A stretch of DNA of 64,000 nt. Origin: Chenggangzhangella methanolivorans (GTDB lineage Bacteria; Pseudomonadota; Alphaproteobacteria; Rhizobiales; Methylopilaceae). The position numbers were made by a program, and so were the translations under genes. The notes beneath the pieces were generated by a model, which was not told the DNA's origin, did not search any database, and saw nothing but the letters and a program-made list of their open reading frames with translations. Position 1 is the stretch's first letter. Each line of letters starts with the position of its first letter. The stretch lies in NCBI RefSeq assembly GCF_019797865.1, contig NZ_CP081869.1, positions 2,505,501-2,569,500 on the forward strand, in the 5' to 3' direction. Below, one piece after another: positions 8,035 to 16,891 of this stretch.

Positions 8035-8271
8035 TCAGCATCCTGGTTGTGAGCAGGTTCCGCCTTCCTGGATGGGCGGGCAGAGCACGTCGCCGTAGGA
8101 GCAAAAGACGCAGCAGTCGCCAGGGCGCGGCCGAAGCGACGCGCCGCATCCCTCGCAGTCGTAAAGGATGCGGTAAGCGTCGGTCGGCATGTCCTCGTTC
8201 CGGGAATGGAGGCAATGCGGGCATGTGATCGTCGAGCGCGTGATCAAGACGCCACCGTTTTTGGCTTTCAA
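8035..8271 (-). CDS. GDCCVxC-domain small cysteine-rich protein
   Basis: 78 residues with ten cysteines: a CPHC/CEGC zinc-ribbon-like first half, then GDCCVFCSYGDVLCPP. This matches the GDCCVxC (seleno)protein family, in which some members carry selenocysteine in the motif; here both are cysteine codons. Function is not established; members often occur near metal-resistance genes. The stop of the upstream L,D-transpeptidase overlaps this start, so it ends the DsbA operon read leftward. Confidence 0.85.
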   Translation of the reverse strand: MKAKNGGVLITRSTITCPHCLHSRNEDMPTDAYRILYDCEGCGASLRPRPGDCCVFCSYGDVLCPPIQEGGTCSQPGC

Positions 8272-8917
8272 AGCACCACCACCTTCGAGCCTCTGGGCAC
8301 ACGTCCATAGAGGTCGATCACGTCCTGGTTCAGCATGCGGATGCAGCCGGACGAGACCGCCTTTCCGATCGTATTCGGTTCGGTCGTGCCATGGATGCGG
8401 TACGTGTCCTTGCCGTCTTTGAACAGAGCGCGCGCGGCCCGAGCGGATTGGCGTCCCCGCCGTCCATTCCGGAGCTCAGATGACCATAGCGTTCCGGGTC
8501 CCGGGCGATCATGTCGTTGGTCGGCGTCCAGCGCGGCCATTCGCGTTTCAGAGAGACGTCGGCCGTGCCCTGAAACTCCAGTCCAGCCTTGCCGACCCCG
8601 ACCCCATAACGAAGAGCCTTGCCGTCCTCCTGAACGAGATAGAGGAAGCGGTTATGGGGATCGACGACGATCGTCCCGGGGGGCTCGGAGGTCGGGAAGT
8701 CGACCAGTTGTCGCAGGTTCTTCGGATCGATCTTGCGCGTGTCGATCGCCTTGACGGGAAACGGCTCGTCGAGCTTGGCGGTGTAGCGCTCATCCGCGGC
8801 GTTCACCTGTGGCTTCGCCGTCCGGACGGAAGGCTCGGGCATGCTCGCACAGGCGCCCAGCAGAAGCGGCAGCGCTAGAATGGCGAGCCTGCGGGGGTAC
8901 GCAAACAGGACTGTCAT
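8268..8917 (-). CDS. L,D-transpeptidase, lipoprotein (frameshifted)
   Basis: N-terminal lipobox LLLGACA (Cys about residue 23). The catalytic YkuD domain runs from GTIVVDPHNRFLYLV to HGTTEPN and SSGCIRM, the cysteine nucleophile loop (SSGC instead of the commoner SHGC, a known variant). It would cross-link peptidoglycan or attach proteins to it. A frame break near 8440 separates the two halves; one base joins NPLG to ALYLFKDG. It sits 16 nt after the DsbA gene, so a shared box-B promoter is likely. Confidence 0.85.
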
Positions 8918-8933
8918 CGTGAAGCCGCCGATC

Positions 8934-9566
8934 TCAGGACTTGTCGCCGCGAAGGCGCGCTTGCGCCACGGCCTGCTTGAACTGCTCGTAGTCGAGCGCC
9001 GCGGCGACGAAGAGCGGGCCGACGAGATAGACCGGCGTTCCAGCGAGCCGGAGGCCTTCCGCCTGCGCCTTGTTGCGCTCGATCAGCGCCGTGATCTCGG
9101 ATCCATGCGCCTTCAGGTCGGCGTCGAGCCGAGCCATGTCGACCCCGGACGCTTTGACGGCGTCGAGCATCTTGTCTTCCGGGATCTTGCGGCCGGGAAT
9201 GCCCATCAGGGCGTCGTGCACCGCGCCGTACTTGCCTTGGTATTTGGCGGCGAGCGCGAGCCGGGCTCCGTAAAGCGAAGCATCCGTCAGGATCGGCCAG
9301 TCCTTGTAAACCAGTCGGATCTTGCCGTCGGTCTTCACCAGCTTTTCGAGCGAGGGCGCGGATTTCTTGCAGAACGGGCAGTTGTAGTCGAGGAACGCGA
9401 CGATCGTGACGTCGCCCTTGGGGTTGCCCGCCACCGGCGCCGCCGGATCGTTCAGGATCATCTGGCGCGTCGTGTCGGCGTTCTCGGCCCAGGCCGGCGG
9501 CGACGCGAGCGGAAGTGCGAGAGCTGCAGCGAGCGCGAGGCGCGCCAGATTGGCGTTCAGGGACAA
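8934..9566 (-). CDS. DsbA-family periplasmic thiol oxidoreductase (ScsC/Com1-like)
   Basis: Signal peptide (residues 1-27), then a thioredoxin fold with CPFC (Cys63/Cys66), KDWPIL and the cis-proline loop GTPVYLVG. Related to Com1/ScsC proteins, which exchange disulfides and protect against copper and oxidative stress. No ATG exists; TTG at 9566 with GGAG 8 nt upstream is preferred over TTG 9602. It leaves 50 nt to box B. The DsbD homologue at 11772 is the natural electron donor. Confidence 0.88.
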   Translation of the reverse strand: MSLNANLARLALAAALALPLASPPAWAENADTTRQMILNDPAAPVAGNPKGDVTIVAFLDYNCPFCKKSAPSLEKLVKTDGKIRLVYKDWPILTDASLYGARLALAAKYQGKYGAVHDALMGIPGRKIPEDKMLDAVKASGVDMARLDADLKAHGSEITALIERNKAQAEGLRLAGTPVYLVGPLFVAAALDYEQFKQAVAQARLRGDKS

Positions 9567-9615
9567 GGCGTGGTCTCCGCGGTTACGGTGCTCGCCCCCC
9601 AAGAGCGCCGCGTGG

Positions 9616-9632
9616 CTTAAGCCAGCCTTAAG
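9616..9632. promoter_or_regulatory. CTTAAG-N5-CTTAAG box B between dsbA-like gene and response regulator
   Basis: CTTAAGCCAGCCTTAAG, the reverse complement of box A with the same core. It lies 50 nt from the dsbA start on one side and 48 nt from the response-regulator start on the other, so one site could serve both divergent promoters. Confidence 0.72.
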
Positions 9633-9679
9633 CGGGCGGGCCGATCGAGGTGGGAAGAGGTCTTGCCGGGAATGCCGAA

Positions 9680-10342
9680 ATGAGAGTGCTCGTCGTCGAG
9701 GACGATCCGCTGCTGCTTGATGGGCTGAAGGTCGGCCTCGGCCTCGCCGGCGTCACCGTCGACGTCGTTTCGACCTGCGCCGACGCCGAGGCGGCGCTTG
9801 CCGCGAACGCATTTGACGCCGTGGTGCTGGATCGCATGTTGCCCGATGGTTCGGGCCTCGACGTTCTGAAGCGGCTGCGCGGGAGCGGCGACCGAACGCC
9901 GATCCTGCTGCTTACGGCGCTCGACGACACGACAGACCGCGTCGACGGTCTCGACGCCGGCGCGGACGACTATCTCGGCAAGCCCTTCGATCTCGACGAG
10001 CTCGCCGCCCGGATCCGCTCCGTCGCCCGCCGCGGCGTCGGCCGGGCCGCGGGGACCCTGCGATGGCGGGACGTGACCCTGGATCCTGCCGCCATGTCTG
10101 CGATCCGCGACGGCGTGGCGCTGTCGCTGTCACGGCGCGAGTTCTCGGTGCTCGCCGCGCTGATGGAGCGGCCTGGCGCCATCAAGTCGCGTTCCGACTT
10201 GGAGGATCGGCTGTATGGCTGGCAGGAGGAGGTCGAGAGCAACGCGGTCGAGGTTCACGTGCATCATCTTCGCGTCAAGCTCGGCCGCGAGGCGATCGAG
10301 ACCGTCCGTGGACTGGGCTACCGGATGAGGGACGGCGAATGA
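9680..10342 (+). CDS. OmpR/PhoB-family response regulator (QseB/PmrA-like)
   Basis: 220 residues. Receiver domain 1-115 with acidic pocket VVEDD, phospho-acceptor Asp51 in VVLDRMLPDG and Lys in GKPFDLDEL. The C-terminal winged helix (130-218) has SLSRREFSVLAAL and SNAVEVHVHHLRVKLG. Subfamily features and the nearby CTTAAG-N5-CTTAAG sites suit the QseB/PmrA group. ATG 9680 gives the family start. The kinase gene overlaps its stop by ATGA. Confidence 0.93.
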   Translation: MRVLVVEDDPLLLDGLKVGLGLAGVTVDVVSTCADAEAALAANAFDAVVLDRMLPDGSGLDVLKRLRGSGDRTPILLLTALDDTTDRVDGLDAGADDYLGKPFDLDELAARIRSVARRGVGRAAGTLRWRDVTLDPAAMSAIRDGVALSLSRREFSVLAALMERPGAIKSRSDLEDRLYGWQEEVESNAVEVHVHHLRVKLGREAIETVRGLGYRMRDGE

Positions 10343-11712
10343 GGTCTCTTCGCGTCAGGCTGTTCGCGACCTTGATCGTCGCCACCGGCGCCCTCTGGCT
10401 GATCGCCGCCGTCTGGATCTATGTCGGCGCGCGGCAGGAGGTCGAGCACGTCCTCGACACCCGCCTCCAGGAGGCGGCGCGGATGGTCAGCTCGCTCGTC
10501 GCCGCCGGAAGCCTGCCGCCGAAACCTGAAGCTGGCGGGCCTCCCGGCCTGATCCCTGAAGCGGCGGGTTACGAGCGGCAGCTCTCCTGCCAGATTTGGT
10601 CCCTCGACGACCGCCTCGTGGCGCGCTCGAGCGGGGCCCCCGACGAGAAACTGAGCGACGGCGGCGCAGGCTTCTCGGAGCGGGTCGTCAACGGCGAACC
10701 CTGGCGGGTGTACGCCGTCCAGGACGAGGCGAAGGGGATCAGGGTACTGGTCGGGGACCGGCTCGGTCTGCGTGAACGTCTGGTCACGGACCTCATCAAG
10801 GGCCTGCTGTGGCCGGCCGCGTTCATCCTCCCACTCCTTGGCGTGCTGATCTGGGCAAGTCTGGGACGCGGGCTTCGACCGCTTGACCGGATCACCCGCG
10901 AACTCAGCGGTCGCGACGCCGAAGACATGAGTTCGGTCGACGCCGGCGCCGCGCCATCGGAGATCAGACCGCTGGCGGCCGCGCTGAACGGCCTGTTCGG
11001 CAAGGTCGAGCGGGCGCGGCGACATGAGCGAGAGGTCACGGCTTTCGCCGCCCACGAGCTTCGCACGCCGCTTGCCGGGCTCAAGACGCAGGCGCAGATC
11101 GCGGTCGCGGCGCAGGATCCAGCCGTGCGTGACAACGCGCTTCGACAGGTCGTTCGGGCCGTGGACCGCACCAGCCGCCTTGTGACCCAACTGCTCGCCC
11201 TCGCCCGGCTCGACGCCGGGCCGTCGAACGGCGCCGTCGAGGCGGTCCCACTCGGTAGCCTAATCGACGAGGTGGCCGAACTCTGCAGGGCCGCCGCCCC
11301 GGATGTGCCGGTGATGGTCGATCCGGAGATTCGCTCGATGGTCCTTGCTGCGCCACGCGAGTCTTTGATGCTCCTGCTGAAGAACCTAACCGAGAACGCC
11401 CTCCAGCACTCCCCTGTCGGCGGCGTGGTGACATGGCGGCGAACCGCCGGTGAGGACGCGATCGATATCGTGGACGAGGGCCTCGGGGCCTCCGAGGCGG
11501 AGCTCCCGCAGCTGACCCAGCGCTTCTTCAGGGGCGCAGGAAGTTCCGGCGCCGGCACGGGCCTTGGCCTTGCTATCGCGGCGGCGGCCGCAGCCAACTG
11601 CCGCGCGCGCATCGAACTCATGAACCGAGCCGACAGGCCGGGCCTGTCGGCGCAAGTTCATTTCGAGGCGGGGGTCATGTCGGCGTCGAGACAGGCGGGG
11701 ATGGCGGCTTAA
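10339..11712 (+). CDS. Sensor histidine kinase (QseC/PmrB-like)
   Basis: 457 residues. A first transmembrane helix (about 8-28), a periplasmic domain of about 125 residues starting DTRLQEAARMVSSLV, a second helix around 155-175, HAMP, then the H-box AAHELRTPLAG (His about 239) and an ATPase domain with NLTENALQHS and GTGLGLAI. The periplasmic part has no metal-rich motif; its one cysteine (SCQIW) gives no clue to the ligand. Box C overlaps its stop codon. Confidence 0.93.
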   Translation: MRSLRVRLFATLIVATGALWLIAAVWIYVGARQEVEHVLDTRLQEAARMVSSLVAAGSLPPKPEAGGPPGLIPEAAGYERQLSCQIWSLDDRLVARSSGAPDEKLSDGGAGFSERVVNGEPWRVYAVQDEAKGIRVLVGDRLGLRERLVTDLIKGLLWPAAFILPLLGVLIWASLGRGLRPLDRITRELSGRDAEDMSSVDAGAAPSEIRPLAAALNGLFGKVERARRHEREVTAFAAHELRTPLAGLKTQAQIAVAAQDPAVRDNALRQVVRAVDRTSRLVTQLLALARLDAGPSNGAVEAVPLGSLIDEVAELCRAAAPDVPVMVDPEIRSMVLAAPRESLMLLLKNLTENALQHSPVGGVVTWRRTAGEDAIDIVDEGLGASEAELPQLTQRFFRGAGSSGAGTGLGLAIAAAAAANCRARIELMNRADRPGLSAQVHFEAGVMSASRQAGMAA

Positions 11713-11724
11713 GGCTGGCATAAG
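11708..11724 (+). promoter_or_regulatory. CTTAAG-N5-CATAAG box C before dsbD
   Basis: CTTAAGGCTGGCATAAG, identical to box A except one base in the second hexamer. Centred about 56 nt before the GTG start of the DsbD gene and overlapping the kinase stop, so dsbD has its own promoter within the operon. Confidence 0.65.
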
Positions 11725-11771
11725 CGGGACGCGCGAGGACTTCGGGATCGATATGTTCCCCAGGAGCTCCC

Positions 11772-13622
11772 GTGACCGCCGCCATCCGCCGCATCCGCTC
11801 CCTGAGACCCGCTTTCGCCACGCTCCTCCTCGCCGTCGCCATGGCGCTCTTGACGACCGGTGCCTTCGCTACGGGGGCCTCGGCCGCAGAGAAGCCGATT
11901 GCGATGTCGGCGGTTCGGGATGCGGATGGAGCGGTGCGCATCGACTGGCGAATGGCTCCAGGCGTCTATCTCTATCGAGACAAGCTTACGGCGAAGGTTG
12001 GCGGAGCGCCGGTCGCAATCGCGACGAAGCCGGGTGAAATCAAGGACGATCCCACCTTTGGTCAAACGGAGATATACCACGACCGAGCCTCCGGTCGGGT
12101 GGCCGAAAGCAGCGCTCCCCGCACGGGTGTGATCGAGATCGGCCACCAGGGCTGCGCGGAGAAGGGCGTCTGCTATCCGCCGACGACGACGCGCCTCGAT
12201 CTTGCGACGCTGGCGCCGGTGACGGAGGCCGACGCTGGCGCCGAAGCCCTGACGTCGACGCCATCCTGGTCCGAGCTGACCGATCGCGGATCCGAGGCGG
12301 CCGCGAGCCTGCCCGAAATCCCATCGGCTTCGGCCGCCGGTCCGTCGCTCGATGGCGGCCTGTTCGCAGTCCTCGCCGCGTTCTTCGGGCTGGGGCTGCT
12401 GTTGTCGCTAACCCCTTGCGTCTATCCGATGTTTCCGATCCTGGCGGGAATCCTCGCCCGCAATTCCGGAACGTCCTCGCGATCGGCAGGGCTCGCGAGC
12501 GCGATCGCTTATGTCCTCGCCATGGCGAGCGCTTATGCGGCTCTTGGAGTTGCGGCCGCCTGGTCTGGTCGGAACCTTCAGGCCGCTCTCCAGACCCCGC
12601 TTGCGCTCGGCGCGATGAGCCTCGTGTTCGTCGTCTTGGCCCTTTCGATGTTCGGCGTGCTCCAACTCCGCATTCCCGCCCGTTTCGGTCCACAAATGTC
12701 CGGCGGCTCAGCGACGACCTGGGTCGGACGCGTCGGTGGGGCAGCCGCGCTCGGTTTCGTCTCAGCGCTTGTCGTCGGCCCTTGCGTCACGCCACCCCTG
12801 GCCGCGGCGCTGCTGTATATCGCCCAGACCGGAGATGCGGCGCGGGGGTCCGCGGCACTATTCGCGCTCGGTCTCGGCATGGGCGTCCCGCTGCTCGCCG
12901 TCGGCGTTTTCGGCACGCGGATTCTGCCGCGATCTGGCCCTTGGCTCGCGACCGTCCAGCACGCCTTCGGCGTGGTCTTCCTCGGGGTCGCCGTTTCGCT
13001 CGTGGCCCGCGTCATTCCCCCAACGGCGGCGCTCGCATTGTGGGCGCTCTTCCTCATCGGCCTTGGCGTCTTCGTCGGCGGATGGGACCGGTTGAACCGA
13101 GAAAACTCAGTGAGGGATCGGATCGCGAAAACCGCAGGCGTCGCTCTGTCGGTCTATGGCGTTGCGCTGATCGCCGGAGCGGCTTCGGGAGCGACCGATC
13201 CGCTGCGGCCCCTCGAGCGTTTTGCAACAGGCCAGCCGGTTACGATGCAGGCTGTCTCGACGCACAGGGTGGTGACCACCGCGAATGAACTTGAGACGGT
13301 CCTGGACGAAGCGCGTCGCGCGCGACGGCCAATCCTAGTGGCGTTCAGCGCGGACTGGTGCGTGATCTGCAAGGACAACGATCGGGCCATCGCCGGGGAC
13401 ACGCAGCTTCAGGCGGAGCTTGCCCGGATCGAAGTCGTGAAGGTAGACGTCACCGCGATGTCGAGCGAGTCCCAAAAGCTTATGAGCAGGCACCATGTCG
13501 CGGGTCCGCCGACGATGCTGATGTTCGACAGAAACGGCGACGAGAAACCTGGATCGCGCACGGTCGGCGCCATCGACTTGGGGTCGTTCAAGACCGCGAT
13601 AGCCCGCACGGCGGACACTTGA
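11772..13622 (+). CDS. dsbD: Thiol:disulfide interchange protein DsbD
   Basis: 616 residues with the full DsbD plan. Signal peptide; N-terminal immunoglobulin-like domain with the Cys pair in GCAEKGVC (128/134); a membrane domain of eight helices with TPCVYP (Cys about 215) and VVGPCVTP (about 338); C-terminal thioredoxin domain with WCVIC (about 530/533). It carries electrons from cytoplasmic thioredoxin to periplasmic partners, here plausibly the DsbA-like protein. GTG start with GGAGCTCCC upstream. Frame is intact throughout. Confidence 0.95.
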   Translation: MTAAIRRIRSLRPAFATLLLAVAMALLTTGAFATGASAAEKPIAMSAVRDADGAVRIDWRMAPGVYLYRDKLTAKVGGAPVAIATKPGEIKDDPTFGQTEIYHDRASGRVAESSAPRTGVIEIGHQGCAEKGVCYPPTTTRLDLATLAPVTEADAGAEALTSTPSWSELTDRGSEAAASLPEIPSASAAGPSLDGGLFAVLAAFFGLGLLLSLTPCVYPMFPILAGILARNSGTSSRSAGLASAIAYVLAMASAYAALGVAAAWSGRNLQAALQTPLALGAMSLVFVVLALSMFGVLQLRIPARFGPQMSGGSATTWVGRVGGAAALGFVSALVVGPCVTPPLAAALLYIAQTGDAARGSAALFALGLGMGVPLLAVGVFGTRILPRSGPWLATVQHAFGVVFLGVAVSLVARVIPPTAALALWALFLIGLGVFVGGWDRLNRENSVRDRIAKTAGVALSVYGVALIAGAASGATDPLRPLERFATGQPVTMQAVSTHRVVTTANELETVLDEARRARRPILVAFSADWCVICKDNDRAIAGDTQLQAELARIEVVKVDVTAMSSESQKLMSRHHVAGPPTMLMFDRNGDEKPGSRTVGAIDLGSFKTAIARTADT

Positions 13623-13658
13623 ACGGCTTGAGCGCGCGGGTCACGCGAACCACGGTAA

Positions 13659-13817
13659 AGCGACCCGGCCTGCCCGAAGTGCGGCTGCCTGGCCGTCTAT
13701 CGACACAAGGGCAAGCGCAGGATCCTCTCCTGCCGGGGCTGCGCGGCTCAGTTCGGCGCCACCAGCAACCCTATCGTGCATTCCGGCAAGCTCAACGTCC
13801 GCCTCGGAGCGCGTTGA
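13659..13817 (+). pseudogene. IS1595-family transposase, N-terminal zinc-ribbon remnant
   Basis: The frame from 13659 reads CPKCGCLAVYRHKGKRRILSC, then RGCAAQFGATSNPIVHSGKL, the zinc ribbon (two CxxC pairs) that begins IS1595 transposases. It stops at 13815 right after this domain; the catalytic part is gone. A matching C-terminal remnant lies at 5565-5800 on the other strand. Confidence 0.7.
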
Positions 13818-13848
13818 TCCTTGCTCAAATTATCGAGTTGCAATCGAG

Positions 13849-13879
13849 CGTAATCCTTATTACGGTAATCCTTATTACG
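13849..13879. repeat. Tandem palindromes upstream of DUF234 ATPase
   Basis: GTAATCCTTATTACG occurs twice with a 15-bp period; each copy is itself an inverted repeat (CGTAAT/ATTACG). A degenerate third half (GTGATAAGG) follows and the GTG start is 17 nt downstream. This suits an operator for a small dimeric regulator or a host factor site. Confidence 0.55.
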
Positions 13880-13895
13880 GTGATAAGGGGCGTTC

Positions 13896-15371
13896 GTGGG
13901 ATTCATAGGACGAGATCTGGAGCTCGAATACCTTCGCAATGAGTTTCAGGCTGAGCGACCCAGCCTGGTCATCGTCTATGGTCGTCGCCGGGTCGGGAAA
14001 TCGACGCTGCTCCAGCAGGCTTCCGAAAAGACCGGCCCCTACATTTACTTCCAGGCTACGCAGGTCGACGAAGCTCTAAATCTCCGAGAATTCAAGCAAG
14101 AGATTTCTCGAACGCTCCGCGGAGACGATCCCATTCTTGGTTCGATTTCCGATTGGCTCGGTGCGCTGCATTACCTTGCAAACAAGGCTCGAGAGCACCC
14201 GAAGCTCGTCGTCATCATCGATGAGTTTCCCTACCTGCTCACTTCGAGCGCATCCGCTGTTCCCTCCATCTTCCAGAAATTTTGGGACTCACGCGCCGCT
14301 AAGGGAAGCAGCTTGAAGCTTGTGCTGTGCGGTTCGCTCATTTCCCAGATGCAGAGCCTGCTCGCCGAGAAAAATCCACTCTACGGCCGGAAGACCCTGT
14401 CGTTCGAGCTGCCGCCCATGCCACTCCGCGACACCGCCAAGTTCCTCCCCAACTATAAACCGGCGGATCAGATCGTCGCCCATTCGGTATTCGGGGGCGT
14501 TCCCTACTATCTGGAAGCATGTCGACCGGATCTTTCGATCCAAGAAAACATGAAAAATCTGCTGCTTAGCCCGACAGGTCTACTCCACGATGAACCCGAA
14601 CTGCTCCTGCAAACCGAACTCAAAGACACCCAACGCTATTCCAGCATCATCTGGGCAGTAGCGAACGGGGCAACGAAGCCGAGCGAGATCGTTGGGCGGA
14701 TCCAGTCGACCGAAATCAAGAATGGAGATGCTCTGGGGCCCTATATCGAGAAGCTCACTCGAATGGGCATCATCGCCGCCACCCGGCCAATCGGCTCGGC
14801 TGAGGCGAGCCGCAATCGGCGCTACGCTGTTGTCGATCCGCTCTTCCGGTTCTGGCATCGGTTCGTTTTGCCTGACCTGTCGCTCGTCAACCGGGGTTTC
14901 GGCGACCAGGTCATGGCAAGCTCGGTCATGCCTCATCTGTCCGAATATATGGGTCTCGCCTTTGAGCGGATCTGCCGTGATCACATGCTGCTTCACGCTC
15001 AGGATCGATTGGGCGCGCCAGCACGCGAGGTCGGCAGCATCTGGAGCGGCGACTATGATATCGATGTCGCAGGGTCGCTGATCGACGGCGCCTCGATGTT
15101 CGGCGAATGCAAATGGACCACGGCTAAGGTCGACGACGCCATACTCGCTCGTCTCATTGAGCGGGCCGACAGGTGCGGATACATGCCGGATGCGGCCCGA
15201 CACTATCTGTTGTTCTCGCGCAAGGGATTCAGCGACGGCCTGAAAAGCAAGGCGTCGTTGGATGGTTCGCTTAACTTGGTGTCGATCGAAGAACTGGTCG
15301 ACGCGAAAGAACTCACGCACGACGATCGCTTATCACGGGACGAAAGGCCAGCGTCCAAGAATGGACCTTAA
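13896..15371 (+). CDS. Archaeal-type ATPase with DUF234 C-terminal nuclease-like domain
   Basis: 491 residues. Opens with FIGRDLELEYL, Walker A YGRRRVGKST, Walker B LVVIIDEFPYL, sensor LVLCGSL, then a winged helix and a DUF234 domain with FRFWHRFVLP and a restriction-enzyme-like core (GDYDIDVAG then GECKW). The ATPase_2/DUF234 family is widespread; some are thought to be mobile or toxin-like. GTG 13896 is the first start after the tandem palindromes. It stands alone, between an IS relic and the leftward nickel genes. Confidence 0.88.
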   Translation: MGFIGRDLELEYLRNEFQAERPSLVIVYGRRRVGKSTLLQQASEKTGPYIYFQATQVDEALNLREFKQEISRTLRGDDPILGSISDWLGALHYLANKAREHPKLVVIIDEFPYLLTSSASAVPSIFQKFWDSRAAKGSSLKLVLCGSLISQMQSLLAEKNPLYGRKTLSFELPPMPLRDTAKFLPNYKPADQIVAHSVFGGVPYYLEACRPDLSIQENMKNLLLSPTGLLHDEPELLLQTELKDTQRYSSIIWAVANGATKPSEIVGRIQSTEIKNGDALGPYIEKLTRMGIIAATRPIGSAEASRNRRYAVVDPLFRFWHRFVLPDLSLVNRGFGDQVMASSVMPHLSEYMGLAFERICRDHMLLHAQDRLGAPAREVGSIWSGDYDIDVAGSLIDGASMFGECKWTTAKVDDAILARLIERADRCGYMPDAARHYLLFSRKGFSDGLKSKASLDGSLNLVSIEELVDAKELTHDDRLSRDERPASKNGP

Positions 15372-15419
15372 CACGCGCCTGCTGTAAGGCCGCGAACTCA
15401 GTCCGCCCAGCCTCGTCGC

Positions 15420-16075
15420 TCACATCACGCGCTTCATCGCGGCGAAGTCGCCGTTGACCTTGAGCGTCACGATCACGTCGGCCTTGCCGCGGTTGCGCCA
15501 GAACCAGCCGTGCTTGCCGTCGAACGCGGCCTCGAGCACGCCTTCCTGGCTCGGTGCGGCGCGGCCCTTCTCGTAGCTCGTGGACTGCTGGCCCGCGCCG
15601 TCGGCGTGCATGTCGAAGTTCACGACGCCGCCCTCGACCGTCCAGGTGAAGTTCGCCTTCGCGCCCTTCTTCATGTCGAGCTTCACCTCGGCGCCCTCGC
15701 CGGGCTTGAGCGTGACCTTCGTCTCCTCGGTCTTCATGGCGGCCTTCTGCGCCGAGGCCGTGCCGATCACCAATTCAGCGAAGATCGAGCCGAGCAGGCT
15801 GGACCGCTGGTCCGGAGCCGCGGGCGTGGCCGGGGCGGCCGCGCCTCGTCCTTGATCCGGTCGGACTCCGCCTCGGCCGCGAGCTGGGTCTTGATCTCAC
15901 CCATCTCGGCGAGGCCGATCGCCTTGCCGATCCCGGTCGGGTCGATCGCGTATTCGGCGGGAAGCACGATGGTGGTCAGGATCACGCCCGCCGAGACGAT
16001 GGCGATCGCGGTGGAGCGCAGGAGCTGCCTGGTCGTCGGCAGTTCGGCGCGGGTCGGAATGTCGGTGTTATACAT
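15420..16075 (-). CDS. Transmembrane anchor protein associated with HupE (frameshifted)
   Basis: N-terminus MYNTDIPTRAELPTTRQLLRS followed by one membrane helix (about 23-42) and EYAIDPTGIGKAIGL, the recognisable start of the transmembrane-anchor family linked to HupE. A frame break near 15845 leads to the second part, a soluble periplasmic-looking domain (EVKLDMKKGAKANFTWTVEGG to HGWFWRNRG). The two frames overlap and make one protein of about 218 residues. It follows hupE and probably assists metal transport, by an unknown mechanism. Confidence 0.78.
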
Positions 16076-16106
16076 CGGTTCTGTCTCTTCGATCTGGGGA
16101 TTGGGG

Positions 16107-16838
16107 TCAGGAGACCGCGAGGCCGGTGAGCTGGTAGCCGACCAGCACGAAGCCCGCGGTCATCATCACGACGTTGGCCGTGTAGGCGTGTCGCCAGAAG
16201 CCGTCGGTCCGGCGCCAGAAGCCCATGGCGATCAGGATGGCAGCGAGCGCCAGCAGTTGGCCGATCTCGACGCCCACGTTGAAGGCGAGGAGGTTCGGCA
16301 CGAGGCCGTCGGGCGAGATGTTGTATTCGATGATCTTGGTCGACAGCCCGAAGCCGTGGAACAGCCCGAAGATCAGCGTGGCGGCCTTGGTGTTCGGCTG
16401 GAACCCAAACCAGCGCTGGAACGCGCCCATGTTGTCGAGCGCCTTGTAGACGACCGACAGGCCGATGATCGCGTCGATCACATAGCTGTTGATCCCGACG
16501 TTGAAATAGACGCCGAGCAGCATCGTCGTGGAGTGGCCGAGCGCGAACAGGCTGACGTAGAGGCCGATGTCCTTCATCCGGTAGAGGAAGAAGATCACCC
16601 CGGCCAGGAACAGCAGGTGGTCGTAGCCCGTCACCATGTGCTTGGCGCCGAGATAGGCGAAGGAGATCAGGTTCACGCCGGAGATCTCCTGGATATAACC
16701 CTTGTCGCCCTCCGCGACCGCATGGGCGAGCGCGGAGGCAGGGACGATCAGGATGGCGGAGACCGCGAGCAGGCGCGCGAAGGCGAGGCGGCGCGGCGCG
16801 TGCGCGTCGGGCCTCCCCCCGCTTGGAGGTCGGTGCAT
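16107..16838 (-). CDS. HupE/UreJ-family nickel/cobalt transporter
   Basis: 243 residues: signal peptide, then six membrane helices with the HupE motif GYDHLLFL and HGFGLST, FNVGVEIGQ. The His/Asp motif in the first helix binds Ni or Co. ATG 16838 (MHRPPSGG) gives a plausible signal peptide; the longer frame is less likely. Flanked by the anchor protein and a His-rich protein, behind an RcnR/InrS-type operator, so it is probably a metal-regulated efflux or uptake protein for Ni/Co. Confidence 0.87.
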   Translation of the reverse strand: MHRPPSGGRPDAHAPRRLAFARLLAVSAILIVPASALAHAVAEGDKGYIQEISGVNLISFAYLGAKHMVTGYDHLLFLAGVIFFLYRMKDIGLYVSLFALGHSTTMLLGVYFNVGINSYVIDAIIGLSVVYKALDNMGAFQRWFGFQPNTKAATLIFGLFHGFGLSTKIIEYNISPDGLVPNLLAFNVGVEIGQLLALAAILIAMGFWRRTDGFWRHAYTANVVMMTAGFVLVGYQLTGLAVS

Positions 16839-16891
16839 GTGAAGGATCCGTGGTTCGTCGATGGGGCCGGCTGCGCTGAGGCAGCCGGGGC

